Shown here one piece after another: positions 52,719 to 60,958 of a stretch of DNA of 64,000 bases; position 1 is the first letter of the stretch, and each line of letters begins with the position of its first letter. The DNA is taken from the NCBI RefSeq assembly GCF_017877355.1, contig NZ_JAGIPR010000009.1:124001-188000 (forward strand), written 5' to 3'. The notes below the pieces were generated by a model. The model saw only the letters and a list, made by a program, of their open reading frames with translations, was not told where the DNA came from and did not search any database. This DNA comes from Chryseobacterium jejuense (GTDB taxonomy: Bacteria; Bacteroidota; Bacteroidia; Flavobacteriales; Weeksellaceae). A program made the translations under genes and the position numbers.

Positions 52719-52840
52719 GATAAAGGGCTTTATTGTTATTAAAGATACAAAAATTATGAGGACTGATAAAATGTATTCGTTTCAAGAGTTTCTTATTCAC
52801 CATTTCATTTGCGAAGCAAAATTGACTATTGACAAGTGCA
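52719..52840. other. Gap with possible heptamer units before the RDD gene
   Basis: The 122-bp gap holds ATTGACT, ATTGACA, AGTGCAT, TAATTAT in order (about 52822-52849), which look like one arm of the degenerate heptamer family and run over the RDD gene stop. No opposite arm is clear. Nothing else is seen. Confidence 0.4.
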
Positions 52841-53590
52841 TTAATTATCCTTTCCAGTATAATAGTTATAGTCTTTAATAATAACATTGATAAACTGCCT
52901 TTCCGTCATTTTAGTAGGATCTATTTCCAGTTTCAGAATGCTTTTAATCTTATCGGAAAGTTTGCTGATGATCTGACGGTCATCTGCTTTCACAGCTTTA
53001 GTATAATTATCCTTGATGATTCTCATATCATTATCACTCAAAGCAATCACCTGAGGAAATGAAGGGACATAATCTTCGTTGATGTTCTCAAGAATAGTAT
53101 GAGAAATATTGATGTTATTTTTTAAAGAAATCACAGCGGTTCCGGAAGCGATATCTCCCAAACGCTGATTGTTTTTGGAAACAATCATTGAAATTAAACC
53201 TACCACTCCGGCAAAAGATACATCAACCAGCCTGAATACCCAACGAATCATATAATCTCCAAAACTGGCCTGGTATCCATCAATCTTTACCACTCTGATT
53301 TTCATAAGTTTTTTTCCAGGAGTCTGTCCTTCCATTAAGCTCTCCAAAACAAGAGGATAAATGTAAGTAGGAAAAGTAAGGATAATATAAACGGCCATTA
53401 CAGACCAACTATCAAGGCCATTAAGTAAATAGCCCAGGTCCAGAATGTTGAAAAATAAATACAGGACGATAACAATATAGGCAACCCTAATCAGAAGATC
53501 AATGATAAATGCAAGCATTCTTTCTCCAACACTTGCTGTATTGAAGTTAATATTTACATTTTGTGAGGTATTTATCGCGATCTGAGACAT
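52841..53590 (-). CDS. RDD-family membrane protein
   Basis: The 249-aa product begins MSQIAINTSQNVNINFNTAS (start 53590; upstream in-frame sequence overlaps the divergent gene's leader). The RDD domain is seen: ERMLAFIIDLLIRVAYIVIV, GQTPGKKLMKIRVVKIDGYQ, RWVFRLVDVSFAGVVGLISM and QRLGDIASGTAVI. It is divergent from and adjacent to the SpoIIM-MoxR-DUF58 cluster, a common association. Confidence 0.9.
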   Translation of the reverse strand: MSQIAINTSQNVNINFNTASVGERMLAFIIDLLIRVAYIVIVLYLFFNILDLGYLLNGLDSWSVMAVYIILTFPTYIYPLVLESLMEGQTPGKKLMKIRVVKIDGYQASFGDYMIRWVFRLVDVSFAGVVGLISMIVSKNNQRLGDIASGTAVISLKNNINISHTILENINEDYVPSFPQVIALSDNDMRIIKDNYTKAVKADDRQIISKLSDKIKSILKLEIDPTKMTERQFINVIIKDYNYYTGKDN

Positions 53591-53617
53591 ATTTTTTATT
53601 ATTTTAGCCTTACAATT

Positions 53618-54601
53618 ATGAGAGAAGTTTATTTCATTAAACAAAATAAAGAAAAATGGTTGGGAATAGAACAGGTTATTGATGGGAAAATAAAAAAAAA
53701 TCCTGATGACCTGTCTTCATTGTATATAAACCTGATCAATGATCTTTCTTTTGCTCAGACTTACTATCCTAAAAGTAATACTACTGTTTATCTGAATCAC
53801 CTATCTTCCCAAATCTTTCAAAAGATTTATAAAACCAAGAGAGTAGAGGAAAACAGACTGGTGTATTTCTTTAAAACAGAGGTGCCGTTGCTGGTGTATC
53901 AGTATCGGAGATATTTACTGTATGCTTTTCTGTTTTTTGTTCTTTTTACTTCCATAGGAGTGCTTTCTGCGATGTATGATAAAGATTTTGTGAATATCAT
54001 TCTTGGGGAAAGTTATGTAAATGAAACCATCGAAAATATTAAAAAGAATAATGCAGTTGGAGTTTATCAGAGTGGAACAACCTGGGGAACAACCATTGGA
54101 ATTATTTTCAACAATATCCAGGTAGGTGCTAAATTATATATTTATGGGATTGCTGGCGGAGTGGGAACTCTATTTGCTTTGCTTTCCAACAGTGTAATGT
54201 TAGGATCTTTCCAGTACTTTTTCTATGATTATGGAGCATTAAAAGATAGTGCAAGAGGAATCTGGCTTCACGGGGTCTTTGAAATATTCGCCATGGTTGT
54301 GGAAGCTATGTGTGGATTGATTTTAGGAGCATCCATTTTGTTTCCAAGAACTTTTTCAAGATTTAATTCTTTTAAAAAAGGATTTAAAGACTCTTTTAAA
54401 ATATTTTTAAGCACTGTTCCTTTCACTATTTGTGCAGGAATTATCGAAGGGTATGTTACAAGGCATGCCTTAAAAATGCCTATCATCCTGAATCTGATTA
54501 TTATTCTGGGATCTCTGGCAGTGATAGGATTCTACTATTTTGTATATCCAGCTATTGTCAATAAAAAAACTAATAAACACATCAATGATACAATTTTATA
54601 A
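53618..54601 (+). CDS. Stage II sporulation protein M-like membrane protein
   Basis: The 327-aa product has the SpoIIM-type layout: a cytoplasmic N-terminal helical region (about 1-100), then about five membrane helices including NNIQVGAKLYIYGIAGGVGT, and LHGVFEIFAMVVEAMCGLIL with the conserved HGxxE motif. In non-sporulating bacteria such genes sit with RDD, MoxR and DUF58 genes. The 3' end overlaps the next gene by 17 bp. Confidence 0.9.
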   Translation: MREVYFIKQNKEKWLGIEQVIDGKIKKNPDDLSSLYINLINDLSFAQTYYPKSNTTVYLNHLSSQIFQKIYKTKRVEENRLVYFFKTEVPLLVYQYRRYLLYAFLFFVLFTSIGVLSAMYDKDFVNIILGESYVNETIENIKKNNAVGVYQSGTTWGTTIGIIFNNIQVGAKLYIYGIAGGVGTLFALLSNSVMLGSFQYFFYDYGALKDSARGIWLHGVFEIFAMVVEAMCGLILGASILFPRTFSRFNSFKKGFKDSFKIFLSTVPFTICAGIIEGYVTRHALKMPIILNLIIILGSLAVIGFYYFVYPAIVNKKTNKHINDTIL

Positions 54602-55547
54602 AAAAAGAGATTTTGGAACTTTCATCAGTGACAGTATCAACTTTTTCAAATTATACGGAAAAAATTATTTTAAAAACTACATTCTTATCAATGGCCTGCT
54701 GTTGATTTTAATGGTAACTGTTTTTATTTTCGGATATAAAGAACTTTTTTCTCAAATTTTCGGCTCCAATCTGGGTGGAGATACCTATTATTTTGAACGG
54801 TATTTCTCAGAGAATGCCGGAATGTTAATTGGGGTAGGGGTTCTTACATTTTTGCTTTTTATGATCCTGGCGATTATCAATTATCTTTATCCGGTTTTTT
54901 ATCTGAAAAGGGTTGCTAACGGAGCAAAGAGTATAAAGACGGATGAGATTTTAGGTGACTTTAAAGAGAATATAGGTAGAATTGCCAAGTTATGCCTTGG
55001 GATGACATTTATTGTAATTCCTTTATCATTATTTGTGGTAGGATTCTCTTATCTTCTGATCTTTGTACTTATCGGATTTTTTCTTGTTATGATTGTGTAT
55101 CCTACATTATTTAATGTGATTACATTTCTGATGTATGATTATTTTAATTCAGACAGAGGTTTTATGGAAAGCCTGAGCCGTTCTATCCGTTCACAGTTTT
55201 CTTATCCTAACGGAAGTGAAAAATCACCTTTTTGGAAATATTGGGGAGCATCATTTGTGATGTTTATTATAATGTCACTAGTCAGTTCTGTATTTACCTA
55301 TATTCCGATGATCTTTTTCTATGGTTCGGTACTCACAAATACACCCGATGGAAATTTTGAACAAAACCCTTTCACAGGTGCTTTTGGAATAGCATTTTTT
55401 GTGTTTTATGGGATTTCGATGCTGCTTTCATTCTTCCTTTCCAATCTGTTGTATGTGAATGCGGGATTGATGTATTATGACAGCAGAACAGATCTTCATC
55501 AGAAAGTGGAATTGGAAGAAATAGACACTATTGGAATTAATGAATAA
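54585..55547 (+). CDS. Multi-pass membrane protein in MoxR-DUF58 cluster
   Basis: The 320-aa product (start at 54585, MIQFYKKRDFGTFISDSINF) has about six transmembrane helices and no known motif that I can name. It overlaps its upstream neighbour by 17 bp and the DUF4129-like gene by 8 bp, so it is translated as part of the cluster. Proteins of this size are regular partners of SpoIIM-like genes in Bacteroidota. Confidence 0.75.
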   Translation: MIQFYKKRDFGTFISDSINFFKLYGKNYFKNYILINGLLLILMVTVFIFGYKELFSQIFGSNLGGDTYYFERYFSENAGMLIGVGVLTFLLFMILAIINYLYPVFYLKRVANGAKSIKTDEILGDFKENIGRIAKLCLGMTFIVIPLSLFVVGFSYLLIFVLIGFFLVMIVYPTLFNVITFLMYDYFNSDRGFMESLSRSIRSQFSYPNGSEKSPFWKYWGASFVMFIIMSLVSSVFTYIPMIFFYGSVLTNTPDGNFEQNPFTGAFGIAFFVFYGISMLLSFFLSNLLYVNAGLMYYDSRTDLHQKVELEEIDTIGINE

Positions 55548-56319
55548 GATTCTTTTTTTCATATTATTAGTCTTCCCCCTAAGCTTAGTTAAAGCTCAGG
55601 ATGATGATTATATGGCAGATTCATTGTATACAACGGGGCATTATCATAATATGCTGCGGGCAGATTCTGTACTGATGAAGAATCCGGTTTCAGAAAATCA
55701 GCTGTATCCTAAAGAATTTAAGAAGAATGTTCCATCAAGATATAAAGGAAATGAATTTGATTATACCGTATCAAAACCCAGAGAATCTTTCTGGCAGAAA
55801 CTGCTGAGAAAAGTTGACCGTATTTTCAGGAGTATTTTCGGAGAAACGGTTTTCGAAAAATCATCCAAAGTAACGGTAGCACTTGTGCGTCTTTTTGCGA
55901 TTATTCTGGTAGGATTTCTTTTATATTTTATCATTAAATATATCCTTGGAAAAGATGGGAACTTTATTTTCGGTAAAAAGAATAAAAAGCTAAATCTGAA
56001 TGTAGAGGAACTCCATGAAAATATCCATGAAATTAATTTCCCTGAAAGTATTGCAAAATTTGAGCTTACAGGAGATTATCGTTCTGCAGTACGTTATCAG
56101 TTCTTATTCATTCTTAAAAAACTAAATGATAAAAAACTGATTAACTGGAATCCTGAAAAGACCAATAAAGATTATGTGGCAGAACTAAAAGCGCCCCATC
56201 TTAAAAATGAATTCTTCGACCTGTCTTATATCTTCGATTATGTATGGTATGGTGAATTCAATATAGATGAGCAAAGTTATCAGAAATTTAAAAATCAATA
56301 TCAGGCATTCAAACCATAA
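55540..56319 (+). CDS. DUF4129-like protein
   Basis: The 259-aa product (start at 55540) has a signal peptide (MNKILFFILLVFPLSLVKAQ), a low-complexity periplasmic region, one transmembrane helix (VALVRLFAIILVGFLLYFII, about 113-132) and a C-terminal cytoplasmic domain (ELTGDYRSAVRYQFLFILKK, then FFDLSYIFDYVWYGEFNIDE) as in DUF4129. Such proteins accompany DUF58, MoxR and transglutaminase-like genes. Confidence 0.82.
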   Translation: MNKILFFILLVFPLSLVKAQDDDYMADSLYTTGHYHNMLRADSVLMKNPVSENQLYPKEFKKNVPSRYKGNEFDYTVSKPRESFWQKLLRKVDRIFRSIFGETVFEKSSKVTVALVRLFAIILVGFLLYFIIKYILGKDGNFIFGKKNKKLNLNVEELHENIHEINFPESIAKFELTGDYRSAVRYQFLFILKKLNDKKLINWNPEKTNKDYVAELKAPHLKNEFFDLSYIFDYVWYGEFNIDEQSYQKFKNQYQAFKP

Positions 56320-56330
56320 CTCCATTAACC

Positions 56331-57488
56331 ATGAATAAGACTTTCAGAATATATGCTGTGATCTTCATCGTTGTGATGGTTATTTTGGCATTGCTTGAAG
56401 TGAATAAAAAAGAGACCACAGACTGGCGTAAAAATTTTGACGTCAACGAGAAATCACCATTTGGCCTTTTTGTTTTTGATAACGAAGCTAAAGATCTTTT
56501 TAAAAATAACCTGAAGAAGATCAATCAGGCACCCTACGAATATTATAATCAACATAAAAAAGGAGCTCATAATATTGTCATTATTGAAACTGATATTGAC
56601 ACAGAATCCTGGAAAAAAGTGATGGATCAGGTTTCAAAAGGATCGGATGCCATGCTGGTGATAAGTCAGATGCCTAAAGAAGTTTCAGACAGTATAGGAT
56701 TTTATGATTCGGAGATTTCTTTTGAAGAAGAGAATGTTCTTAAGCTTACGGATAAAAAATACAAGAATGATTTCATTCAGTTGGATAAATTTCCATCAGG
56801 AAGAGGCTTTTCATTTATTAAACCTGGAGTGGAAGTACTTGGAAAAACGGTAGAGAAGAAAAATACAGATCAGGCTAACTTTATCAAAGTAAAATTCGGA
56901 AAAGGTAACTTCTATGTTCATAGCGAGCCGCTTTTCCTTACCAATTATTATCTGTTGAAACCAGGAAATGTAAAATATGCTCAAGATGTATTCTCTTATC
57001 TTCAGGATCGGGAAACGGTTTGGTTTGTGGAGAGTAATACGAAGGCTTCACGTTTCTTCATGAGATTCGTACTGGGAAATCCGGCGCTGAAATATGCATG
57101 GTGGGTATTCCTGGGGGGACTGGTCCTCTTTATTTTCTTTAATGCGAAAAGAAAACAGAGAATTGTACCTGTTATAGAGCCATTAAGAAATACATCACTG
57201 GATTTTGTGAAAAGCATTGGAAATCTCTATCTTCAGGAAGGCGATTTTCATGATATGATGGCGAAAAAAGCCCAATATTTTCTGAATAAAGTAAGAATGG
57301 ATCTTCTGATTGATACTCAGAACATAGATGAAGAATTTGCCAAGAAGCTACAGTTGAAAACAGGAAAACCAATGGAGATGATTAATGAGGCAATCAGTCT
57401 TATCAAAAGAGCACAGGATCCATATGCCAGTGTCATGAAAGAAGATCTGGCAAGAATCAATAAATTACTAGACGAAATACTTAAATAA
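56331..57488 (+). CDS. DUF4350-domain protein
   Basis: The 385-aa product has an N-terminal transmembrane helix (FRIYAVIFIVVMVILALLEV), a DUF4350-like domain (KNFDVNEKSPFGLFVFDNEA, then GKGNFYVHSEPLFLTNYYLL), a second transmembrane helix near 245-262 (YAWWVFLGGLVLFIFFNAKR) and a cytoplasmic tail. It is typical of MoxR/DUF58 clusters. Between it and moxR lies a repeat-filled gap. Confidence 0.85.
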   Translation: MNKTFRIYAVIFIVVMVILALLEVNKKETTDWRKNFDVNEKSPFGLFVFDNEAKDLFKNNLKKINQAPYEYYNQHKKGAHNIVIIETDIDTESWKKVMDQVSKGSDAMLVISQMPKEVSDSIGFYDSEISFEEENVLKLTDKKYKNDFIQLDKFPSGRGFSFIKPGVEVLGKTVEKKNTDQANFIKVKFGKGNFYVHSEPLFLTNYYLLKPGNVKYAQDVFSYLQDRETVWFVESNTKASRFFMRFVLGNPALKYAWWVFLGGLVLFIFFNAKRKQRIVPVIEPLRNTSLDFVKSIGNLYLQEGDFHDMMAKKAQYFLNKVRMDLLIDTQNIDEEFAKKLQLKTGKPMEMINEAISLIKRAQDPYASVMKEDLARINKLLDEILK

Positions 57489-57599
57489 TGTAACAATATA
57501 ACAATATAACAGTTTACCAATGATAATAAAGGCTACTCCTAATGAATAGAGATAATTGTTACATTGCTATATTGTTAGATTGGTAAATTAAATTTTATT
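57489..57599. repeat. Inverted octamer arrays in the DUF4350-moxR gap (empty element)
   Basis: Left: TGTAACAA, TATAACAA, TATAACAG, TTTACCAA (57489-57520). Right: TTGTTACA, TTGCTATA, TTGTTAGA, TTGGTAAA (57556-57587). The two are inverted copies of TnTAACAA with an 8-bp period. The 35-bp centre holds no ORF. The element lies between two coding sequences of one cluster, so it interrupts an operon. It starts right after the DUF4350 stop. Confidence 0.85.
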
Positions 57600-58631
57600 A
57601 TGGAAAATCTTGATAACCCAAACATAGAAAATCAATCTTCTATCAATCTAAATAAAAACGAAGATCAATTTCAGTCGAGAATTGATATGATAGAACTTCG
57701 TGCAAGCCTGGATAAGGTAAAAGCAGAAATTGGAAAAGTAATTGTAGGACAGGAGAACATGATAGAACACCTTCTGGCAGCATTACTTTCAAACGGACAT
57801 GTTCTGATTGAAGGTGTTCCGGGAGTAGCAAAAACAATTACAGCAAAACTATTGGCCAAAACCATTGATGTAGGTTTCAGCAGAATTCAGTTTACACCGG
57901 ATCTGATGCCTTCAGATATTCTGGGAACTTCAGTTTTCAGTGTAAAGAACTCTGAATTTGAATTCAAAAAAGGACCTATTTTTTCCAACTTTATATTGAT
58001 TGATGAGATCAACAGGTCGCCTGCAAAAACTCAGGCTGCATTATTTGAAGTCATGGAGGAAAGACAGATCACAATGGATGGAACCCGTTACATTATGGAG
58101 GAACCATTCCTGGTGGTAGCTACCCAAAACCCAATAGAACATGAAGGAACATACAGACTTCCTGAAGCACAGCTAGACCGATTTTTGTTCAAAATTAATG
58201 TTGGCTATCCGAACCTTGAGCAGGAAATCGCGATCATTAAAAATCAGCACGAAAGCAAAAAAGAAGATAAAACAGAAGGCATAAACCATGTTATAACAGC
58301 TGAACAGCTGAAGGGCTACCAGCATTTGGTAAAGGAAATCATTGTAGAGTCTCAACTGATGGAGTATATCGCTAAGATTATCATTAACACAAGGGAAAAC
58401 CAATTCTTGTATCTGGGGGCTTCACCTAGAGCCTCGCTGGCACTTCTTACTGCTTCCAAAGCTTTTGCAGCATTAAGGGGCAGAGATTTTGTGACTCCTG
58501 AAGATATCAAGGAGGCAAGTTATGCTGTTTTAAGACACAGAGTGATTGTTTCTCCGGAAAGAGAGATGGAAGGGCTTACTGCAGATGAAATTATCCGTCA
58601 AATCTTAGAGGGAATAGAAATTCCGAGATAG
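57600..58631 (+). CDS. MoxR-family AAA+ ATPase
   Basis: The 343-aa product has Walker A GVPGVAKTI (about 75-83), Walker B NFILIDEINRSPAKTQAALF, sensor-1-type VVATQNPIEHEGTYRLPEAQ and the arginine region in LDRFLFKI. MoxR ATPases act as chaperones for assembling metal- or cell-envelope systems with DUF58 and VWA proteins. The stop codon is overlapped by the start of the heptamer array at 58629. Confidence 0.95.
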   Translation: MENLDNPNIENQSSINLNKNEDQFQSRIDMIELRASLDKVKAEIGKVIVGQENMIEHLLAALLSNGHVLIEGVPGVAKTITAKLLAKTIDVGFSRIQFTPDLMPSDILGTSVFSVKNSEFEFKKGPIFSNFILIDEINRSPAKTQAALFEVMEERQITMDGTRYIMEEPFLVVATQNPIEHEGTYRLPEAQLDRFLFKINVGYPNLEQEIAIIKNQHESKKEDKTEGINHVITAEQLKGYQHLVKEIIVESQLMEYIAKIIINTRENQFLYLGASPRASLALLTASKAFAALRGRDFVTPEDIKEASYAVLRHRVIVSPEREMEGLTADEIIRQILEGIEIPR

Positions 58632-58670
58632 GTAGTAGATAATAGGTAGAAGGTGGCAGTAGATAAAGTA
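58629..58670 (+). repeat. Left heptamer array of the four-helix-bundle element
   Basis: Units of 7 bp: TAGGTAG, TAGATAA, TAGGTAG, AAGGTGG, CAGTAGA, TAAAGTA. The second base is A in all six. It begins inside the moxR stop codon and has the consensus TAGGTAG. The opposite array is at 59078-59119. Confidence 0.8.
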
Positions 58671-58701
58671 TATAGTTTAATTAAAGTACAAAATATTACA
58701 T

Positions 58702-59052
58702 ATGGCAAATTTTAAAGATCTTTTAGTTTGGCAGAAGTCTATTGATTTTGTTACTGAAATTTATAGAATTACAGAAGTCTTTCCTAAGAATGAAGTCTAT
58801 GGATTAATATCACAGATCAGAAGGACTGCAGTTTCTATACCCTCCAATATTGCTGAGGGAAATTCAAGAAGAAGTAAACTGGATTATCTACAGTTTTTAA
58901 AAATATCAAGAGGGAGCTGCGCAGAAGTGGAAACACAATTAATAATTTCAAAAAATCTCAAATTTTTAAATGAAGAAGATTATTTAAAATTAAATCAAGA
59001 AATTATTGAAATAATGAAAATGTTGAATGGCTTAATTAGCTCACCACAATAA
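58702..59052 (+). CDS. Four-helix-bundle protein (23S rRNA intervening-sequence/Avd-like family)
   Basis: The 116-aa product has FKDLLVWQKSIDFVTEIYRI, KNEVYGLISQIRRTAVSIPS, NIAEGNSRRSKLDYLQFLKI and SRGSCAEVETQLIISKNLKF, the usual blocks of the family. Members include the protein within 23S rRNA intervening sequences and the Avd protein of diversity-generating retroelements; biochemical function here is not known. It lies inside the moxR-DUF58 operon, bracketed by inverted heptamer arrays, 31 bp after the left array and 25 bp before the right one. An interrupted paralogue is at 26279. Confidence 0.9.
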   Translation: MANFKDLLVWQKSIDFVTEIYRITEVFPKNEVYGLISQIRRTAVSIPSNIAEGNSRRSKLDYLQFLKISRGSCAEVETQLIISKNLKFLNEEDYLKLNQEIIEIMKMLNGLISSPQ

Positions 59053-59077
59053 TAATGATTTACATAAAGTGAATGAG

Positions 59078-59119
59078 CACCTACCTAAAACCTATAATCA
59101 GCGACCTGCAACCTAAACA
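59078..59119 (+). repeat. Right heptamer array of the four-helix-bundle element
   Basis: Units: CACCTAC, CTAAAAC, CTATAAT, CAGCGAC, CTGCAAC, CTAAACA. The first base is C in all six. It is the reverse orientation of the left array (TAGGTAG against CTAnAAC). It ends exactly at the ATG of the next gene (59120). Confidence 0.78.
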
Positions 59120-60442
59120 ATGAAAAACTTATACATCAATACCCGTTTCTTCTTCACGCTCATTGGAGTGGGGATACTGTATGTTCTGGCATTTTTCTTT
59201 CCGGTGTTGATGTGGGTGAGCCATATTGCACTGTTGATAAGTTTTCTTGCTGCCATGGTGGATTATTTGCTGATTTTTAATCAAAAAAATGCTGTACAGG
59301 CACAAAGAATATTACCAGAAAAGCTTTCCAATGGTGACGAAAACTTTGTAAAGATTGATATCAAAAATAATTACAACTTTAAGATCACCACCAGAGTTAT
59401 TGATGAGATTCCGTTTCAGTTTCAGAAAAGAAACTTTTTGATTGAAAAGACGATTAATTCCGGAGCAAATACTTTCTTTCAGTATAGTTTAGAACCAAAG
59501 GAAAGAGGAGAATATCATTTCGGAAGTCTGAATATTTATGTTTCATCACCTTTAGGATTTGTTTCGAAAAGATTCAGTTTCCAGAAAGATGCGATGCTGC
59601 CGGCTTATCCGTCTTTTATCCACCTCAGAAAATATGAGCTGATGGCTTTGCAGAGTGAATTCCTGTTGGGAGGTATCAAAAAGGTAAGAAAGCTGGGACA
59701 TACCATGGAATTTGAACAGATCAAGGAATACGTTCCGGGGGATGACATCAGAACGATTAACTGGAAAGCGACTTCCAAAGCGAATCGTCTGATGGTAAAC
59801 CAATTTCAGGATGAGAAATCACAGCGTATTTTTATGCTGATTGATAAAGGAAGAACGATGAAGATGCCTTTCAAAGGATTGAGTCTTTTGGATTATTCCA
59901 TCAATGCAACTATGGCTTTGTCTCATATTATTCTGAGGAAAGGAGACCGGGCAGGGATGATGACTTTCTCCAAAAAAGCGGAAAATAAAATTGCTGCTGA
60001 GAATAAATCCGGACAGCTTAAGAAAATATCAGAGTCGCTTTATAATATTAAAACAGATTTCTATGAAAGTGATTTCAACCGATTGTATCAGGATGTAAAA
60101 TATTCCATTAATCAAAGAAGCCTGATTCTGTTATTTACTAATTTTGAAACGCTGGATGGGCTAAACCGTCAGTTAAAATATCTTCGCGGAATTGCTAAAA
60201 ACCACCTGTTAGTAGTAGTTTTCTTCAAAAACTCGGAACTACAGACGCTCATTAATAAGAATCCTGAAAGTATGCAGGAGATCTATGATGAAATTGTTGC
60301 TGAAAAATTCGAATTTGAAAAGAAGCTGATTATTCAGGAACTCCGCAAATACGGAATTTATACAGTATATACACTTCCTGAGAATTTGAACATCGACGTT
60401 ATCAATAAATATTTGGAGATAAAAGCCAGAGGAATTTTATAA
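59120..60442 (+). CDS. DUF58-domain protein
   Basis: The 440-aa product has two N-terminal transmembrane helices (FFFTLIGVGILYVLAFFFPV and MWVSHIALLISFLAAMVDYL) and the DUF58 domain around EYVPGDDIRTINWKATSKAN, followed by a VWA-like region (RIFMLIDKGRTMKMPF). It is the standard partner of MoxR. The four-helix-bundle element separates the two by 488 bp. Confidence 0.93.
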   Translation: MKNLYINTRFFFTLIGVGILYVLAFFFPVLMWVSHIALLISFLAAMVDYLLIFNQKNAVQAQRILPEKLSNGDENFVKIDIKNNYNFKITTRVIDEIPFQFQKRNFLIEKTINSGANTFFQYSLEPKERGEYHFGSLNIYVSSPLGFVSKRFSFQKDAMLPAYPSFIHLRKYELMALQSEFLLGGIKKVRKLGHTMEFEQIKEYVPGDDIRTINWKATSKANRLMVNQFQDEKSQRIFMLIDKGRTMKMPFKGLSLLDYSINATMALSHIILRKGDRAGMMTFSKKAENKIAAENKSGQLKKISESLYNIKTDFYESDFNRLYQDVKYSINQRSLILLFTNFETLDGLNRQLKYLRGIAKNHLLVVVFFKNSELQTLINKNPESMQEIYDEIVAEKFEFEKKLIIQELRKYGIYTVYTLPENLNIDVINKYLEIKARGIL

Positions 60443-60465
60443 TTTTGTAAGAATAATAAGAAACA

Positions 60466-60885
60466 ATGAAAATAACACTTAATAGAATCAACGACGACTT
60501 TTTATTTGAATGTACAAATGGACAGGGAAATTCTATCCTTTTAGACAATACTTCACAGCCGGGAGCTAAAGGAGTTTCTCCAATGGAAAGTGTACTGATG
60601 GCAGTAGCAGGATGCAGTGGAATAGACGTAGTTTCTATTTTAAAGAAGCAGCGCCAGGAAATTAAAAGTTTTCAGGCAGAAGTAGAAGGGGAGAGAGTTC
60701 AGGTAGATGATGCAAAACCTTTCAAATCCATTAAGGTGAAATTCCTTTTAGAAGGAGAAATTGATCCTAAGAAAGCTTTAAAGGCAGCAGAATTATCTTT
60801 CGAAAAATACTGTTCCGTATCAAAGACATTGGAACCCAACGTAGAAATTGGTTACGAAGTATTTGTGAACGGAGAAAAAATTTAA
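60466..60885 (+). CDS. OsmC/Ohr-family protein
   Basis: The 139-aa product has the OsmC-like layout: GAKGVSPMESVLMAVAGCSG with the first Cys, and AAELSFEKYCSVSKTLEPNV with the second Cys. These two Cys form the peroxidase centre in family members. It ends with an intrinsic terminator. Confidence 0.9.
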   Translation: MKITLNRINDDFLFECTNGQGNSILLDNTSQPGAKGVSPMESVLMAVAGCSGIDVVSILKKQRQEIKSFQAEVEGERVQVDDAKPFKSIKVKFLLEGEIDPKKALKAAELSFEKYCSVSKTLEPNVEIGYEVFVNGEKI

Positions 60886-60895
60886 ATCTATAGAT

Positions 60896-60929
60896 GAGGC
60901 TGTCTCACTTTTGAGACAGCCTCTTTTTT
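60896..60929 (+). terminator. Terminator after the OsmC-family gene
   Basis: GAGGCTGTCTCA (60896-60907) pairs with TGAGACAGCCTC (60912-60923), followed by TTTTTT. A 12-bp perfect stem. Confidence 0.92.
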
Positions 60930-60957
60930 ATGACTCACTACCTATTACTGATTGCTC
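60930..60957. repeat. Single heptamer array between osmC and the GH63-like gene
   Basis: ATGACTC, ACTACCT, ATTACTG, ATTGCTC (60930-60957), consensus ATTACTC. It abuts the stop of the minus-strand GH63-like gene (60959). No opposite arm is seen; a terminator lies where one would be. Confidence 0.5.
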
Positions 60958-60958
60958 A

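Noticed and set aside
57489..57599. Short repeats that might be taken for a CRISPR array
   Set aside because: Units are only 7-8 bp, contiguous and degenerate, without spacers, and no cas genes occur in the window.
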